A stretch of DNA of 64,000 nt from Craterostigma plantagineum (GCA_027422505.1 JAPQWV010000124.1:1426001-1490000); one strand, 5' to 3'. Shown: positions 10,055 through 22,961, counted from the first letter of the stretch. Numbers and translations are program-made. The notes: generated by a model not told the origin, from the sequence alone.

Positions 10055-13000
10055 TTTATTGAGAAGTTGATGGATTTCAAATGGCCCAAAATGAAAAGCT
10101 ACTTTGCCTGGGGATTTTAATGCTGGAACATGAAGTTCTTACTTTTTTTTTTCTGTATTTAAATCTCTTTAGCTTCATTTGATTCTTTTCTTCTGTAGAT
10201 TTATATCAAACTGTGTCAACACTATCGAGATTGTTCATATACATGTTTAGTTCGTCTGAGATTTGATGCATATGATTCAAGAAAAGTCACCATTTTCTTG
10301 ACTCCTTATTGACACCATTTAGATGGCAAGCATTTATATAAAGAGAGGTATATGAACTTTATGTATCTATGTATACAGAAATGTTATGTTATGGTGCTCA
10401 CCTTGCGTGAGCACCATCCGTGGGCACCTTTTGTGTGGCATTTTTTTGTGCCACGTCAACATGCCAATCAACCCCCGACGGGTTCACTAATGGGTCAGAG
10501 CTTTATGTCTGCATGCCATTCCCTTAACTAATTGAAATATGAAGTATGGACTCACAAAATGAAATTACGGCAGAAATTGAAACTTCTTTTTATAGTTTCT
10601 ATATTACAGAGAATGAAGGCCTTTAATTTAAGGGCAATTTGCACTTTTCGGGCCGGGCCGTATTTAAATTTGTTTAATCACAAGTTGCCAACAAGTCTAT
10701 AAAATGCAAGGCTAAAAGCCCAATTAATTGAAAATTTACAGAGAGATTAAAGAATTTTAGAATCCGCAAATCTCATGCGGGAAAAGTAGTTAGTACTCAT
10801 TTTAAAGATAATTCATCGGCCGTATCTTTCGCTATAATTAAATTTTACTTTTTATGATAATTAATGTTAGAATGAGATTTGGTAGAAGAATATTAAGATA
10901 GGATCAAAAGTTTATACGACGTGATTCAAAAGCATTTCCACGTTGAATCTCGTCGAGTGTGAGTTACAAGTTTTGCCTACTTCAAAAGCATTGTAAAGTT
11001 CATATTTTGGAACTAATCTTATACCATAATGATAGAACCAATTAAAATTATATGAATAATTTAATATACTTATACTAGCTGAAAAACTAAATGTATATCA
11101 GAAAAAAGAAAGCGAAAAGAGAATCGACGGGAAGATAGCTATGTAATGGGGCCGTAAAAGCATATTATACGTAAAATAAAAGCAAAAGATCGAATTTTGC
11201 CCTTTCTTTTGACTGTAAAGTTGATTATAACGTTGTCGTTATTAGCATGCCAATGGCATAATAAATAGTCATCAGCTGGGAGAAATATAAATGAATGAAT
11301 GTCATATGACGAAAATTTCTAAGAAAAAGACTATTAATTGGAAGTCAAGTGAAAATTTGGAAAATAAAATAGTTTGATACGATTGTTGCAATCCCCGTCC
11401 GCCTTCTATTTAGCCAAAACAATAGGTAACCTGAAATTACACAACATTATATATAATTGTCTAATTTCTTTCATCAACATGTAGTGTGTGCGTGTGTGTG
11501 TGTGTCATATTTCGGTTCTTGCTATTTCAGTTTCAGATATTCATTTTCCCTCGATAATAATGATCCTTATTCGTTCCTCCTAAAATTCAAATATTAATAT
11601 GCTTCATCACGACATTACAAATTATTACCAATTATTTTAGTTTGTCAACCACATAAGGGTCCGTATTAGGTGCTTTTCTTCATAGATAAACCTCTTTATA
11701 CCTTTTTTATTAGAGTTTCGATTCATTTCTTGTTGAGCCTCATTGCGTGTACTATATAATAAATAGCCAAAGTTAAGGCTATAATGAATCATTATTATTA
11801 AATAAAATCTTCTTGATTGTAATTGATTTTTATGAAACACATTTAATAGCATTATTATCTTGTATGCCAAAGGGATGAATCACAGCCAACGCTAGAATTG
11901 AAAACCTTTTATGACTGGCGTGTGTCTGCATATACACATACATTTGATTACTGAAACTAGATGATTAATTGTTATTATGTTTCCACCATACATGGACATA
12001 TACAATGTGAATCTCACAGCAAATAATTAATAAATAATTTTGGAAAACATATACATGAGAAAACCCCTGCTTCTAATATTTATAAGGTACGGACTACGGA
12101 CCACAACTCCCTTATATTGAGACAGCTGTTATTGTCCGTGAGACACATCACTTTCCTCATTCTCAGCCTCAAAACTTTCACCTACATTCCCCACAAGTGC
12201 GTGTTTCTTTATTAACATGTTCATGGATCGATCACATATTGTGTAGTTGTCAATCAGTATTAACTATTATACCTACATACGTACGTTTCCCCGAAATATT
12301 CATAAATTTTGTAGCATGGGCATGGGCGAACTACACATTGGTTGTTATGACCATTACCTTGTAATGGAAGATATATATATTATATAGTAAATATTATGAT
12401 TTTCGTACAAGAATTACATTCGTCAAGCGATCAATCAATACGTGCGAGTGAGATATATTTATTCATGATATATATTATTTGGCGATCCGTATTTACTACG
12501 AAATCAGTATAAAATCAATTCATATATAAATAAGTTGGTTGTTTATGCAAAGATAAATCAAAGAATAAAAGCAATTAATTAGTGAATCCTACCGTTTGAT
12601 CCTTCTACTAAAACTTTTGTCTTTTTCTTTATTTGCCCTCCTTTAACTTTGTTGGCAAGACCAATGGCAAAGGAGAACATATAGAGAGAGATTTCTCTTT
12701 GCTTGGACCGTTCTTGGAATTTGGGATATAATTCTATAAGAAAATAAATAAAAAGCGAGGCAAAACGCACAAAGAAAAGACGCCAATTGCGTGTCTCTAT
12801 GTGTGAGAGAGAGAGATAGAGCTGATGTTATGACTGTACTGCACTTTATTGCAGCTGTTCAAAAATTGTACACTTCGTTACTGTTAATTCTACTAATTAA
12901 CAATGCTGAAACTCATTTAGGGGGAAAGAGAAAGGCAAAAGAGAAACCTCAGAAACTGTTTTTCTTTCTTTCTCGCCCTTCGTGCCCGATAATTACATTT

Positions 13001-13290
13001 CATTGTCTTGTTCTTTAAGTTGGGTTTTGTCTCGTTTTTCTGACATTTGGCGTGCGCACCTTGGGTACATCTCAGTGTGTTTATTGTGCGTCTTTTTTTT
13101 TAATTACCTCTGCGAGGTATATGAAGAGAAAAATCAAGAGAACAGGAAAAAAAAATCGAATCTTGGTTGCTCTGCGAAATGCCCACAATCTCTAGAATGC
13201 TAGAAAAACTTGGTTTTGTATGCGATTGCTGAGTCAATTTTAGTAAAGATCAGATTTTTTTTTTCCTTCAAGGAAGTTAGAGAACAAAGA
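10055..13290. other. Long AT-rich intergenic region
   Basis: No gene recognised over 3.2 kb. A perfect 11-bp-arm hairpin lies at 10391-10417 (atggtgctcac / gtgagcaccat). A (GT)n run is near 11485-11506. The last few hundred bases (GA-rich tract near 12807-12820, CT-rich patches) probably hold the promoter and leader of the phosphatase gene. Confidence 0.45.
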
Positions 13291-13291
13291 A

Positions 13292-16200
13292 ATGGGCGTA
13301 ACAACGAAGGCTGAAAACTCGCTGAGCAGCAAGGTATTCTTTAGACATTACCCATGATTAAATCTTACATTTTAGCTGATCTAATTTTAGTTTTCAGCAC
13401 TGATATGAGTTTCTGTCTTTTGTGTTGCCCTAAGCTGTCTTGGCCCAAGAAACTGGTAAGAAAATTGTTCAATGTCAGGCGCAAAAGCGAGGACATCGTA
13501 GCTGAGGAAGAAGCTGTTTATGCTGGTGGGCGTTTATATTTAATATTTATGTCGTTTTTCAGTTTTGTATTTACATATGGCTGCCGAAAGAAATCACTAT
13601 TTTGTTAGTTATCATTCTTTGTCTCCAATCAATTTGTCTTCTTGCCAAGAACTGTCTCAATAATCTTACAGCAGTAGTTAAATGAGTTCAGCTTTGGTAA
13701 TGACTTTCTTTTCACTTATTTGTCTTAAGAAGGCGGCGTCGAATGGAGGAAGAGCTTCTCCGAAAGAGAGCCGTCCATGATCAAGAAGAGCCGCACAGCA
13801 GGTTTGTCACATCTTCTTACAATGTCGGGAAATAAAGAAAAAAAAAACGTAAAATTGCTTCTTTCTCGCGCTTTTCGCAGAGAAATCGAACGCAAATTTG
13901 GAGCGCTCATTCACCCGTTCGCGTTCCCGTCGGGGCAGAGGCTATCTCGACCATCCTCAGATTATAAATATACAGAACTATAGGTTTCAATTCTATTCTC
14001 AATCTTCCCTTATTACAGAATCTTCTATGTATATGTCTTGGTCGTGCATTAGATTGTAAGAATAGAATCTTCTATAGGTTTCAATGCAGCATTAGATTGT
14101 AAGAATAGAATAAAACTTTGGTAATTATTGGTCGTGCAGCGTCTTCGTATCGACGTGGAATGTGGGAGGAAAACCGCCGCCAAACAACTTGAACTTAGAC
14201 GATTGGCTACACTCCGCCCCGCCCGCAGACATCTACGTTCTCGGTACGCTCTTATAATAATAAAAGTAAAAATAATATTAATTTTCTTGTAGTTATTGAT
14301 ATGTTTCTTTTAATTTAATAAAGTGTAATTAAATAATATGTTAATTTTATCATTTAATTAGGTTTTAAATAATTATTATAATATATTGATTTTTATCATT
14401 ATAATATAAAGTTTGATAAATCAATTATGATAGTAATAAATAGGAATTTGATTTTAGATTAGAAAATAGAGCTAATGGGTTGGAGTAAAAATTAATGTAG
14501 AAAATAGAGCTTATGAGTTGGAGTAAAAACACCGTAGCAACTGTAATGTTGTGTAAAATTAACTGTATTTTTATGTTGTGGGTTGGAGATGCTCTTAGAC
14601 GTCTAGTTTTTGACGTCATGTCGAACGACCAGTTCCCCTAAAACCTTGTTTCCCATTTCGTCTTACTTCCTTTTTTTTTTAAATTCGACGATTAGATTTC
14701 AAGAAATAGTCCCACTCAACGCGGGCAACATCCTCGTATCAGAAGACGGCGGGCCCTCCAAGAAATGGCTATCTCTAATCAAACGTACGCTGAACAACGC
14801 CAACTCATCAAACGGTTACGGCGGTTGCTATGCGCCTTCGCCCGTTCCCGAGCCAGTCGCCGAGTGGAGCGCCGACTTCGAACGACGATCTTCTAACCAT
14901 CTCAAAACCTCGGCTTTTCTCCACCGTCGATCCTTCCAAACCCCAAATCAACGGAGGCCCGAGAACGACCCGTGGGCCCCACATCCTCGGCACAGCGTCT
15001 GCGATCGCATGATGTTCGGACAACAGAGGCCCAGCGACTGCTCTACTTCTTCTTCTTCCTCCTCGAGCCGCCGGCCCAGCGACTACTCTTCCTCGAGCCG
15101 CCGGCCCAGCGACTGCTCTTCGTGGGGCCCGCGAGCCAGCGACTATTCTTCGTGGGGCCCACGGGCGAGCGACTTCTCGAGGATGGGTTCGGAGGAAGAT
15201 TTTATTACCGGAGAATCTCCTACTACGGTTTTGTACTCTCCTAAGTCGGCGGAGGGTTCGTTTGCCCCGTCGAGGTATTCTTTGGTGGCGAGCAAGCAAA
15301 TGGTGGGAATATTCCTTACGGTTTGGGTGAGGAATGAGCTCGCCGAGCATTCGAGGAACGTTAAGGTTTCTTGCGTTGGGAGGGGTTTGATGGGCTACCT
15401 CGGCAATAAGGTATATATATATATATTATGTTGTTTACGATGTTTTACGGCGCGAAAAAAAGGGAAAAAAACGGTGCCCGTCTGAAAAATAAATTGATTT
15501 TTTTGCAGGGGTCGATTTCGATTAGCATGCTACTGCACAAGACGAGCCTATGCTTTGTGTGCAGCCACTTGACGTCTGGAGAGAAGGGAGGCGACGAACT
15601 TCGTAGAAATGCTGATTTCATCGAAATACTTAGGAAGACAAAATTCCCGCAAGTGGCGAATGGGAATGACGACAAGTCTCCCGAGACAATTCTCGAGCAC
15701 GAGTGAGATCAATATTTCTCCCCTTTCTTCTTTTTTCTTTAATTAAATGGGACGTATGTTAAGCTCGAACTCAAATTCGAATTTGGCAGTCGAATAATTT
15801 GGCTCGGAGACTTGAACTATCGAATAGCTCTGCCCTACCGATCGGCCAAAGCACTCATCGAAATGCAAAACTGGCGAGCGTTGCTGGAGAAAGATCAAGT
15901 ATGCGACTTTAACTAACCTCTTTTATTTTCTTCTCTTCTTCTTCGCCGTAAATTAATTACAGTAATCGAAACGACGAATGAATACATACCTTTTACAGCT
16001 TCGATTAGAGCAGAGGAGAGGCCGAGTCTTCGACGGGTGGAAGGAAGGGAAAATATATTTCCCGCCTACGTATAAATACTCAACCAATTCAGACAAATAC
16101 GCAGGCGGCGACGATACGCATCCTAAGGAGAAGCGAAGAACGCCCGCATGGTAACAAGAACTTCGAATTCGAAACGCTTACTTATTAACATCATCGACCT

Positions 16201-16463
16201 TCTAATGAATGAGTTGAGTTGTTCGATCTTTTTTTTAAAGGTGCGATAGGATATTGTGGTACGGAAATGGGCTTCAGCAGCTATCGTATGTTCGAGGGGA
16301 GTCGAGGTTCTCGGACCATAGGCCCGTTTCGAGCGTGTTTTGGGCCGAGTTAGAATCGGGCCCAAATAGGCTGAGGAAGAGCATGAGCTGCTCGGGCTCG
16401 AGGATCGAAGTGGATGAGCTTTTGCCGTACACCCATGGCTACACAGAGCTCTGTTTCTTTTAA
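13292..16463 (+). CDS. Type I inositol polyphosphate 5-phosphatase (IP5P4-like)
   Basis: Ten exons: 13292-13333, 13435-13525, 13733-13801, 13881-13983, 14140-14243, 14696-15410, 15509-15702, 15790-15898, 15999-16150 and 16241-16463 (about 600 aa). The N-terminus has [13 protein letters not shown]. The catalytic domain starts [14 protein letters not shown], passes DIYVLG | [43 protein letters not shown], the metal-site block WLGDLNYRI and [11 protein letters not shown], and ends RFSDHRPV and GYTELCFF. These are the motifs of the Mg-dependent 5-phosphatases that remove the 5-phosphate of inositol phosphates and phosphoinositides, here of the plant type I group with a Ser/Arg-rich insert before SKQMVG. 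The insert holds tandem [17 protein letters not shown] units. Oddity: at the exon 6 acceptor (14693-14695) one base is missing to keep the G of VLGFQ in frame. Confidence 0.88.
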
Positions 16464-17735
16464 AGATCGTTTGCTTTGCTTTCCTTATTCTTGTTTTTTT
16501 TTTGGACTGAGATTCGTTTGTTTTTTTATCAGAATAATTCCATTATGATGTTACAGTTGCAGCTGACATTGTTAGGTGATTATGATATAGTTAAAGGCTA
16601 CTGCATTGCAGCACACTTTGTTTTTTGATCAGTGTCTGTCTATTACTATTTATTTATGCATGATTGATTCTGACAAGGAGACAAAAAATGCATATGTATA
16701 AAATAGCTTGGAAAATGGAAAAAAACTGTTTTTCTTGATCCAAGAGACACTACACTACACTGTTCTTGAGGGATAATAACTGTAAAGTCCTGAAGTGCCC
16801 GTGTTACTGAAAAACGATATCTGTTCATACAATACATGTACACCCGTAATTGAGCTCTAGCATTATCGTCATGTCTTTACATTTCTTTTATTCAAAATAT
16901 CACTTTTTTATTTTCTCGGAGGTTTAGAGGTGCAAACCTAGGTGTGCTAATTATTCTCCAACGTTCTTTGTCTATCCATTGTTTTTCTTTCATTGTTCAG
17001 AAGTCTGTATAGCTGAGAATCTTAATATTCCTTCAGATCTCAGAGAAATCCGCTAAAGTGAGTGAAGGTTAATGACAAAATCATAATCGGACTCTCACTA
17101 AATTGATTTTAGTCTTCAAACTAATATTGAATATCTTTCACCGGGAACAATGAAGAACGGCACATAATCTCGGAAAATTATAGAAAAAGGCAATTTAAAA
17201 AATCCTGAAATTAAAGACCGGAAAATAAGGGTACAAAAAGACAAGATTCAGATTATGCTGCGTGGCGTGAAATTCTTTTACAAATTCCTATAAAGACAGA
17301 CAAAAGAAGCATGAAACCGAAAGTAATAATTTGATTTATAAAGACTTCTCAAATGTTTTAAGATCTCTTCTTTTGATGATTGCAGCTTGATCAAGACAGA
17401 AGCCTGAGGCCGGTCAAGAACATATGTCGATTGTAGGAGGAAACTTGTAATCATAGTTCAAAAATTAAAAGTAACAAAAAAAAGTTAAGATATATGCTAT
17501 ACATATATCCAAAACAAGTTCCCTTGTGTCATCCCGCTTGCAATTCAAAACAATTCAAGAATCAAAATCTCTGGACAAGAAACGAATATTAGGCAACAAA
17601 CAACATATAAACCTAAAGAATCTTTCTTTTGACTTCTTGAGGACAATTGTCAAGTATGAGCATTAACATTTCATCTTATTCGAAAAACAACGATCAAAGC
17701 CAGACTCTTAGCACTGTCAAATCCACTACGCACTA
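16464..17735. other. Intergenic, no gene seen
   Basis: This is the 3' side of two convergent genes (5-phosphatase and LTPG), AT-rich and without coding signal. Confidence 0.5.
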
Positions 17736-17740
17736 CCAAT

Positions 17741-18623
17741 CTATACACAGGCAACGAACGAACTATGCAATGATAGGAACAAACTAACCATAGCCCAACT
17801 CAAGTTATGAATCCTTACTACTTTTGCAGCAGAAGATGAGTTAGACGGTGGCGGTGAAAGAGCCCAAGTGTGTGCTTCAGGCTGTGGGGAAGATATGTCA
17901 GCCGTCGGTTCAGGTGCTAATTGGACACCTTCTTCGCGTTCTTGAGCAGAGTCCAGGAACGGCGATGGAGGGCTATCGTTGTCTGCAAGAAATCGAATGG
18001 CTATTAAGGCTCTGTGTGTAGTAAATGAAGATGGAAGTGAGGTTTTACGAAAGCTCTTTCTTACTTGTTTCGATAGGGTTTGAGTTTCTGTGGCCTGTTA
18101 TACTCTCAAGAGGAGGCAACACAACTTCACCTGATTAGGTAAATCAACGTTGAATCGATGTTTGAAATAAATCCCCAAATTGGAACGCCGACAGCGAAAA
18201 TTGAAGAATCGAATTGCAGAATTCCACAATCAATTTACCTGAGCAGAGGCTTTGGATCGTGAAATTAGCAGCGACGATCTGATCGGTCGCTGCAGGGCAG
18301 ACTGACGTGAGAGAAACGACCCTAGCTGAATCAATCGGAAACCCTAGCACGTTCGGTCTCAGCACGAGGTAGCATAGGCACACGGCGGATCCGCCGAGGA
18401 ACGAGGACGAGACGCCGTCGCAGCACTGTGGAGATGGAGCGTCGGTGAGGTTGTTGGGAGGAGCGCTGACGAACGGCAGGCACGCCGAGAACGATAGGAG
18501 CACGTCTGAACAAGGGCTCGGTGGACGAGGAGGCGCGAGATTCATCTCCTCGGCGGAGGAGAGTTCTCCGACGACGACGAAGAGGAAGGCGGCGATGACG
18601 TGACGGGTCGTGCTACTCTTCAT
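17741..18623 (-). CDS. GPI-anchored non-specific lipid-transfer protein (LTPG type)
   Basis: Three minus-strand exons: 18623-18239, 18130-18065 and 17982-17741, all phase-consistent with GT-AG introns, giving 230 aa. Signal peptide at residues 8-24 (VIAAFLFVVVGELSSA). The eight-cysteine domain reads PCSDVLLSFSACLPF, then QCCDGVSSSF, then VCLCYLV, then SVCPAA and SLC. A Pro/Ser/Glu-rich spacer follows (EVVLPPLESITG..), then a hydrophobic end (AMVSLFLSLHSSFVACV) suited to GPI attachment. LTPGs sit on the outer plasma membrane or wall and carry cuticle or suberin lipids. It is the first of three LTPG-like genes within 6 kb. No lesions were found. Confidence 0.85.
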
Positions 18624-18694
18624 AGCTGTTACTTTTTCTGTTTCTGTGACACTGAAATTGGCGGGAATTGTTTTGAGTGCTTTTCATTCGCTCG

Positions 18695-18866
18695 AACTTC
18701 GACTGTACTATTAATGGAGTGCTTTTCTCCCCCCTCTCTCTATAACCCAAACCCTAAAAACAATCTCAGCCGCCACCTCTCCTCCCCCTCCTCCCCTTCC
18801 TCCCCTCCTCCATTAATGGAGGTAGGGGAAACATGGAGGTAGGGGGAGCTTTTCTCTTTTGTTTTC

Positions 18867-18899
<33 letters not shown>

Positions 18900-19605
18900 T
18901 TCGTCCAGTCTGCCGCTGCCACCACCAAGCCGCCACCGTGCCACCACCACGCCGCCACCGTGCCACCATCATGCCGGCCCCCTCCTCTACTGCCGCCATC
19001 GCCCCACCATCTGCCGCTGCTGAGAGTCGTCGCCCGCCCCGTCTTGCCGGCGGCTCGCTGAAGCTGAGGCCGGCATCCACCGCCACTCCACCATCTCACC
19101 ACCTCGCCGCCAACTCGCTGACCGCCGACCGCCGACCGCCGACCGCCGACTGCCGACCGCCGACCACCGACCGCTGACCGCCGTGCCACACCTCACTATC
19201 GTCCACCCGCGAGTCTCCCGTGGGGAGCTCGTTTCTCCCGGCCATTAGGTCGGGAGCTTTTTCTCCCGTTGTGGAGCCTTTTCTCCCTTGTGGAGCCTCT
19301 TCCGATGAAGACGATAACCTCGAGTCGTTGGACAAAAATAATGTAGAGTACCGTAGATTCGGATTAATAACCTTTTCTGTCGTATGTTCTATAGATTTTT
19401 GGTCCAAGTTCGAGGTTTATTTCGTTTTCTGTCGGCTTGTTTTTGTTTTCGTGTTGCATTGCTCCTTGTGAGCCTTTGTTTCTCTACCGGATTCTGTATT
19501 ACCGGAGAGACCCTTTGGGCTATTTAGCCCCTGTATCTTTGTTTATTAATGCAAGCTATCGTTTCCGGGAAAAAAAAAAAAAAAAAAACTTCGACTGTAC
19601 TATTA
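18695..19605. mobile_element. Poly(A) retroposon insertion with 17-19 bp target duplication
   Basis: The direct repeat AACTTCGACTGTACTATTA lies at 18695-18713 and again at 19587-19605. Between them is about 870 bp ending in a run of about 19 A (19570-19588). This is the signature of LINE-machinery retroposition. The body contains an internal A tract (18878-18899), CCG-type triplet tracts, a tandem GACCGCC repeat (19122-19180) and a 3' part with no long reading frame. It may be a 5'-truncated LINE, a composite SINE or a processed transcript. It sits immediately upstream of the LTPG start at 18623. Confidence 0.75.
19122..19180. repeat. GACCGCC-type tandem heptamer repeat inside the retroposon
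   Basis: About eight imperfect copies of gaccgcc/gactgcc in a row, within a GC-rich block of the retroposed sequence. Confidence 0.7.
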
Positions 19606-19792
19606 CGATAATACCCTCCAACTTGGAGTGCTTGTATATATATCACTAACTTCAAGAAATCTACTGATTTTGACAAAAATACATACATACATAAATACAA
19701 AGAAATTAATCCAAATTCCAAGGCCCTTCATTTATTAATTTTAATAATGTCTATAAAAAATGAATCACCGTGCAAAAAGAGGTCCGCATTCA

Positions 19793-21063
19793 TCACAAGA
19801 ACATGAAGAAAACAACACAAGCAAGAACTACAGAAGACAGCAAATGACTGATCTTCAATGGCTGTCCATTCGAAGGTGACAGAGTTGGTTTCATCCCGGG
19901 CGGCGTCATGGTCGGAATTACATCGCCGCCGCCTAAGCCTCCACCGCCGACGCCACCACCACTGCCTCCACCACCTCCGCCGCCGCCGCCGCCACCTCTG
20001 GGCGGTGTAAAAGATGGCGGTGTAAAGGGCTGCTGATTAAATGGAGCTGCTGCAAATAATTTTAGAACACCCTTTTCAATTGATAAAAACAATCGAATCT
20101 TTACAATCTTTTTCCTCGATAAAATTCAATATATGCAAATACCTGGAGGACTAAAGGATGTGCTCGGGGTGTTACCGAAGGGACTCCCTACATCTGAATA
20201 TTGCAATTTTATTAAGACCCTTTTTTCAATCGACGAAAAAATCGAATCTTTACAAGCTTTTTTTTCCAACTATATATATTTAGTACATATACCTGGAGGA
20301 CTAAGAGGAGGGGCACTTGGGCTGTCTTGAGATTGATTCCCTGGATCTGAAATATTGAATTAACGGTCGTATTATATCAGTTTTAAGACCCTTTCGATTG
20401 ACCTAAAAATCTAATCTTTACATTCTTTACTCGACGATATAAATTAATACATACCAGGAGGACTGAGAGGAGATGCACTTGGGCTGTCTTCAAATTTATT
20501 CCTAGGGTCTGAAGACATACAGCAGAATACAACGATCGATACACAAAAGAAAATAAAAATTGCGCCTTTTTTCGTTAGGAAAAAGTCGTTACCTGGAGGG
20601 GGAACTGGGCTAGCAGCAGCTGGGAAAATCGAAAATGAAGAATTGAAATCATTAAAAAAAATCCAAGAAAATCAATCAACGAACGCAGTTGCCAAGAATA
20701 TAACTTTTCTAATTTATTACCTTTACACTCGACTGGGACGCCTTCCATCTTACACGCCCGAGGAAGAGACATGGCTAGGGTTCGATTGACGGGCACTTGG
20801 AAATTCATACCGCCCGTAATAATAAGGCAAAGACAATTCTGACCGCTGCCCATTAGCTGTCTTAACGATTGGCAGCAATCTGAGGTAGGCGAGCCACCAC
20901 CGCCGCCTTGTGTGAGAAAACTCGTGCATGGACTAAAGCTTTGCATCATAGATTTTGTGCACAATGAGCTTGCGTTTTGGGCACATGCGGGAATTGTTAT
21001 GAATGCTGATGAAACGACGAAGGCTAATAGAAATAGGCGTGAATCGACGGCGGGCTTTTTCAT
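19793..21063 (-). CDS. GPI-anchored lipid-transfer protein with triplicated Pro/Ser mini-exons (AGP-like)
   Basis: Six minus-strand exons: 21063-20721, 20619-20593, 20508-20455, 20346-20293, 20193-20143 and 20049-19793; every junction is phase 1, giving 261 aa. Exon 1 holds a signal peptide and the eight-Cys domain (SLCTKSMMQSFSPCTSF, DCCQSLRQLM, CLCLIIT, RACKMEGVPVEC). Exons 3, 4 and 5 are 54, 54 and 51 nt and encode variants of one module, DPxNxxxDSPSAxPLSPPG, so they are tandem exon duplicates; the intervening introns are also alike. The last exon has a Gly run and a GPI tail (SHLLSSVVLACVVFFMFL). The Pro-hydroxyproline-type motifs suggest an arabinogalactan-like, xylogen-type protein at the cell surface. 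No lesion was seen. Confidence 0.85.
20050..20508 (-). repeat. Tandem exon-intron duplication within the LTPG gene
   Basis: Three units of about 145-162 bp, each with a 51-54 nt phase-1 symmetric exon and an intron of about 93-108 bp. The introns share aagaccctttt.., tcgaatctttacaa and an acceptor in tattcag or tttcag. This points to segmental duplication of one exon plus its intron. Confidence 0.8.
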
Positions 21064-21376
21064 TTTAGGGTTTTTAGGGCTTAGGGTTAATGGTAAAAAT
21101 GATATGTTGTTGAATTGGTTATGTGAAGAGAGAGTGATTTGTGAAATTTATATTGGGATAGTATTGCATAATGGGAATGGAGGGATGGGGTTGGGTGTGT
21201 TAGGGCTCAACTACCTTAACTAACTATGGAAGTAAATTAGTTTTTTTAGGTGATCTTACAGTTGTTTTTTGTGGCCTTGATGAAGTCTTTGAATCATTAA
21301 GAAATCTGCTTGTGGTATGAAAGTATGCTGTCCTTTCTCTACAATTTTTATATAATTTCTTGTTAGTTGGATTGGG

Positions 21377-22213
21377 ATTATGGTCAGGGGCGGATCTAGA
21401 AATTTTAGTTTGGGGGGGCCAGTATATAATAAAGTTGGGGATTACATAGTAGAAGATATAACCGAAAAAATATTATGTAAATATATATTTAAATTATTAT
21501 ACCGAATGTTTAACCATTTAAAATTATCAAAATGTCGGCCAAATTATTAAATTTAAGATGGCTACAGTAATATAGACATTTTTTTGTTTATGAATGTAAT
21601 TTGTGTATATATTTGAAGATTTGTAACAATTATTATTTATTATATATATATATATCGATTTTTATTTTTACCGGTAAATGATATGGATAAATAATTAGAA
21701 AATTGTAAATGTAGAAAAAAATGTAAATAGATAAAATTGATCTAGTAGCCCAATTTAAGAATTATGAAAAGAATTAGAAAATATCAAAAGAGAATTAAAT
21801 TATCTGTTTAACTAAATAATATATGTGAATGGAACATTTTATGATATATCAATTAAAATAAGGACTAAAATAACAAAATATAGAATTGATAAAAAAAAAA
21901 AATATAATAAAGATAAAGAAACATGGAAAGTCTGGACGCTCAATCAATATAGAACTAAAAATAAAAAGTTAAAACAAACAAATTATAAAGGATAAAGCTA
22001 GAATCGAACCATGGACTTGCCAACACGCACTCCAATGTACTTAACAAAAGTGGGACGAACCAGAGCTAACCAACTTTCGATGCATAACCCCTGTATTCAC
22101 TTTAGTTATACATAAAAGCAATATAATATATATACAATACTAGTGTTTTCGAAAATTTTCGCGGGGGCCGTGGCCCCCCCGGGCCACAACGTAGATCCGC
22201 CCCTGATTATGGT
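21377..22213. mobile_element. Non-autonomous hAT element with perfect 8-bp target duplication
   Basis: The element 21385-22205 (821 bp) starts CAGGGGCGGATCTA and ends TAGATCCGCCCCTG, perfect inverted ends. It is flanked on both sides by ATTATGGT (21377-21384 and 22206-22213). An 8-bp duplication and CAGGGG ends are diagnostic of hAT transposons. The interior is AT-rich and carries no transposase, so it must be mobilised in trans. Confidence 0.92.
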
Positions 22214-22961
22214 AATTGTAGATCGGCAAATAAATGTCTTTCTTGCTTTTAAATAGAAAAAGTGTTACATGTATATAAAACCTAGATTTTTTTAGTACAA
22301 TGGAAGTCCACTAGTTGGAGTTAAATTCGATCATCTTGAACTTAATTAGACGAAATCACTATGATTATTCTTGTCGGAATGTTGTGATTTTTAGATTTCA
22401 TTTCGACCGAAATTCAAACCGAAGTTGAGGTTTATGTATAGCTTTTAATAAGGAAAAAATAAACGATATAGGTTAGAGAAAGAGGGGGCACGTGGCACGT
22501 AAATTGTACATCAATATATCATTTCATTTCTTCCTACATCTTCCTTCTACACATCTTATGTGAAAGTCAACCTTAGTGCAAATCATATGATTATTTCATT
22601 GGTTAAGTGAAGAGTTGGTTAGCTACATGATTTAATCACATCAACAAAACACACACATAAGCCTTTTTCCACCACCTTTATTACATCAATCATCAAACAT
22701 AAACCCATCCCATAACTTCAAAAAAAATATATATATGGTCGGTCAAAAGTAAATCCAAAAAGTAGGAGAAAGTCGGTAGACCAAACAATAACGAACTAAA
22801 AAAAAAAATATAGTCAAAAACATCCGATCCTTCTTCCATCAACGCTCTGTATATAAAACCCTAAAACACAGCTCAATCTCTCCATCAAAACGCAAGAACT
22901 GAAAAGAAAAAAGAAAAGCTTCCCCTTATTACCACCACCACTACTACTACACGCAAAAAAA
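22214..22961. other. Promoter region of the plus-strand LTPG gene
   Basis: No gene seen. TATATAAAACCC at about 22850-22861 is a convincing TATA box roughly 100 bp before the ATG at 22962. Confidence 0.5.

Noticed and set aside
15400..15706. A separate gene starting in the TA-rich piece at 15428
   Set aside because: The downstream sequence is exon 7 of the 5-phosphatase with a clear acceptor at 15506-15508.
18833..19190. Coding frames in the CCG-rich block
   Set aside because: They are low-complexity frames on both strands inside the retroposed sequence, with no family signal.
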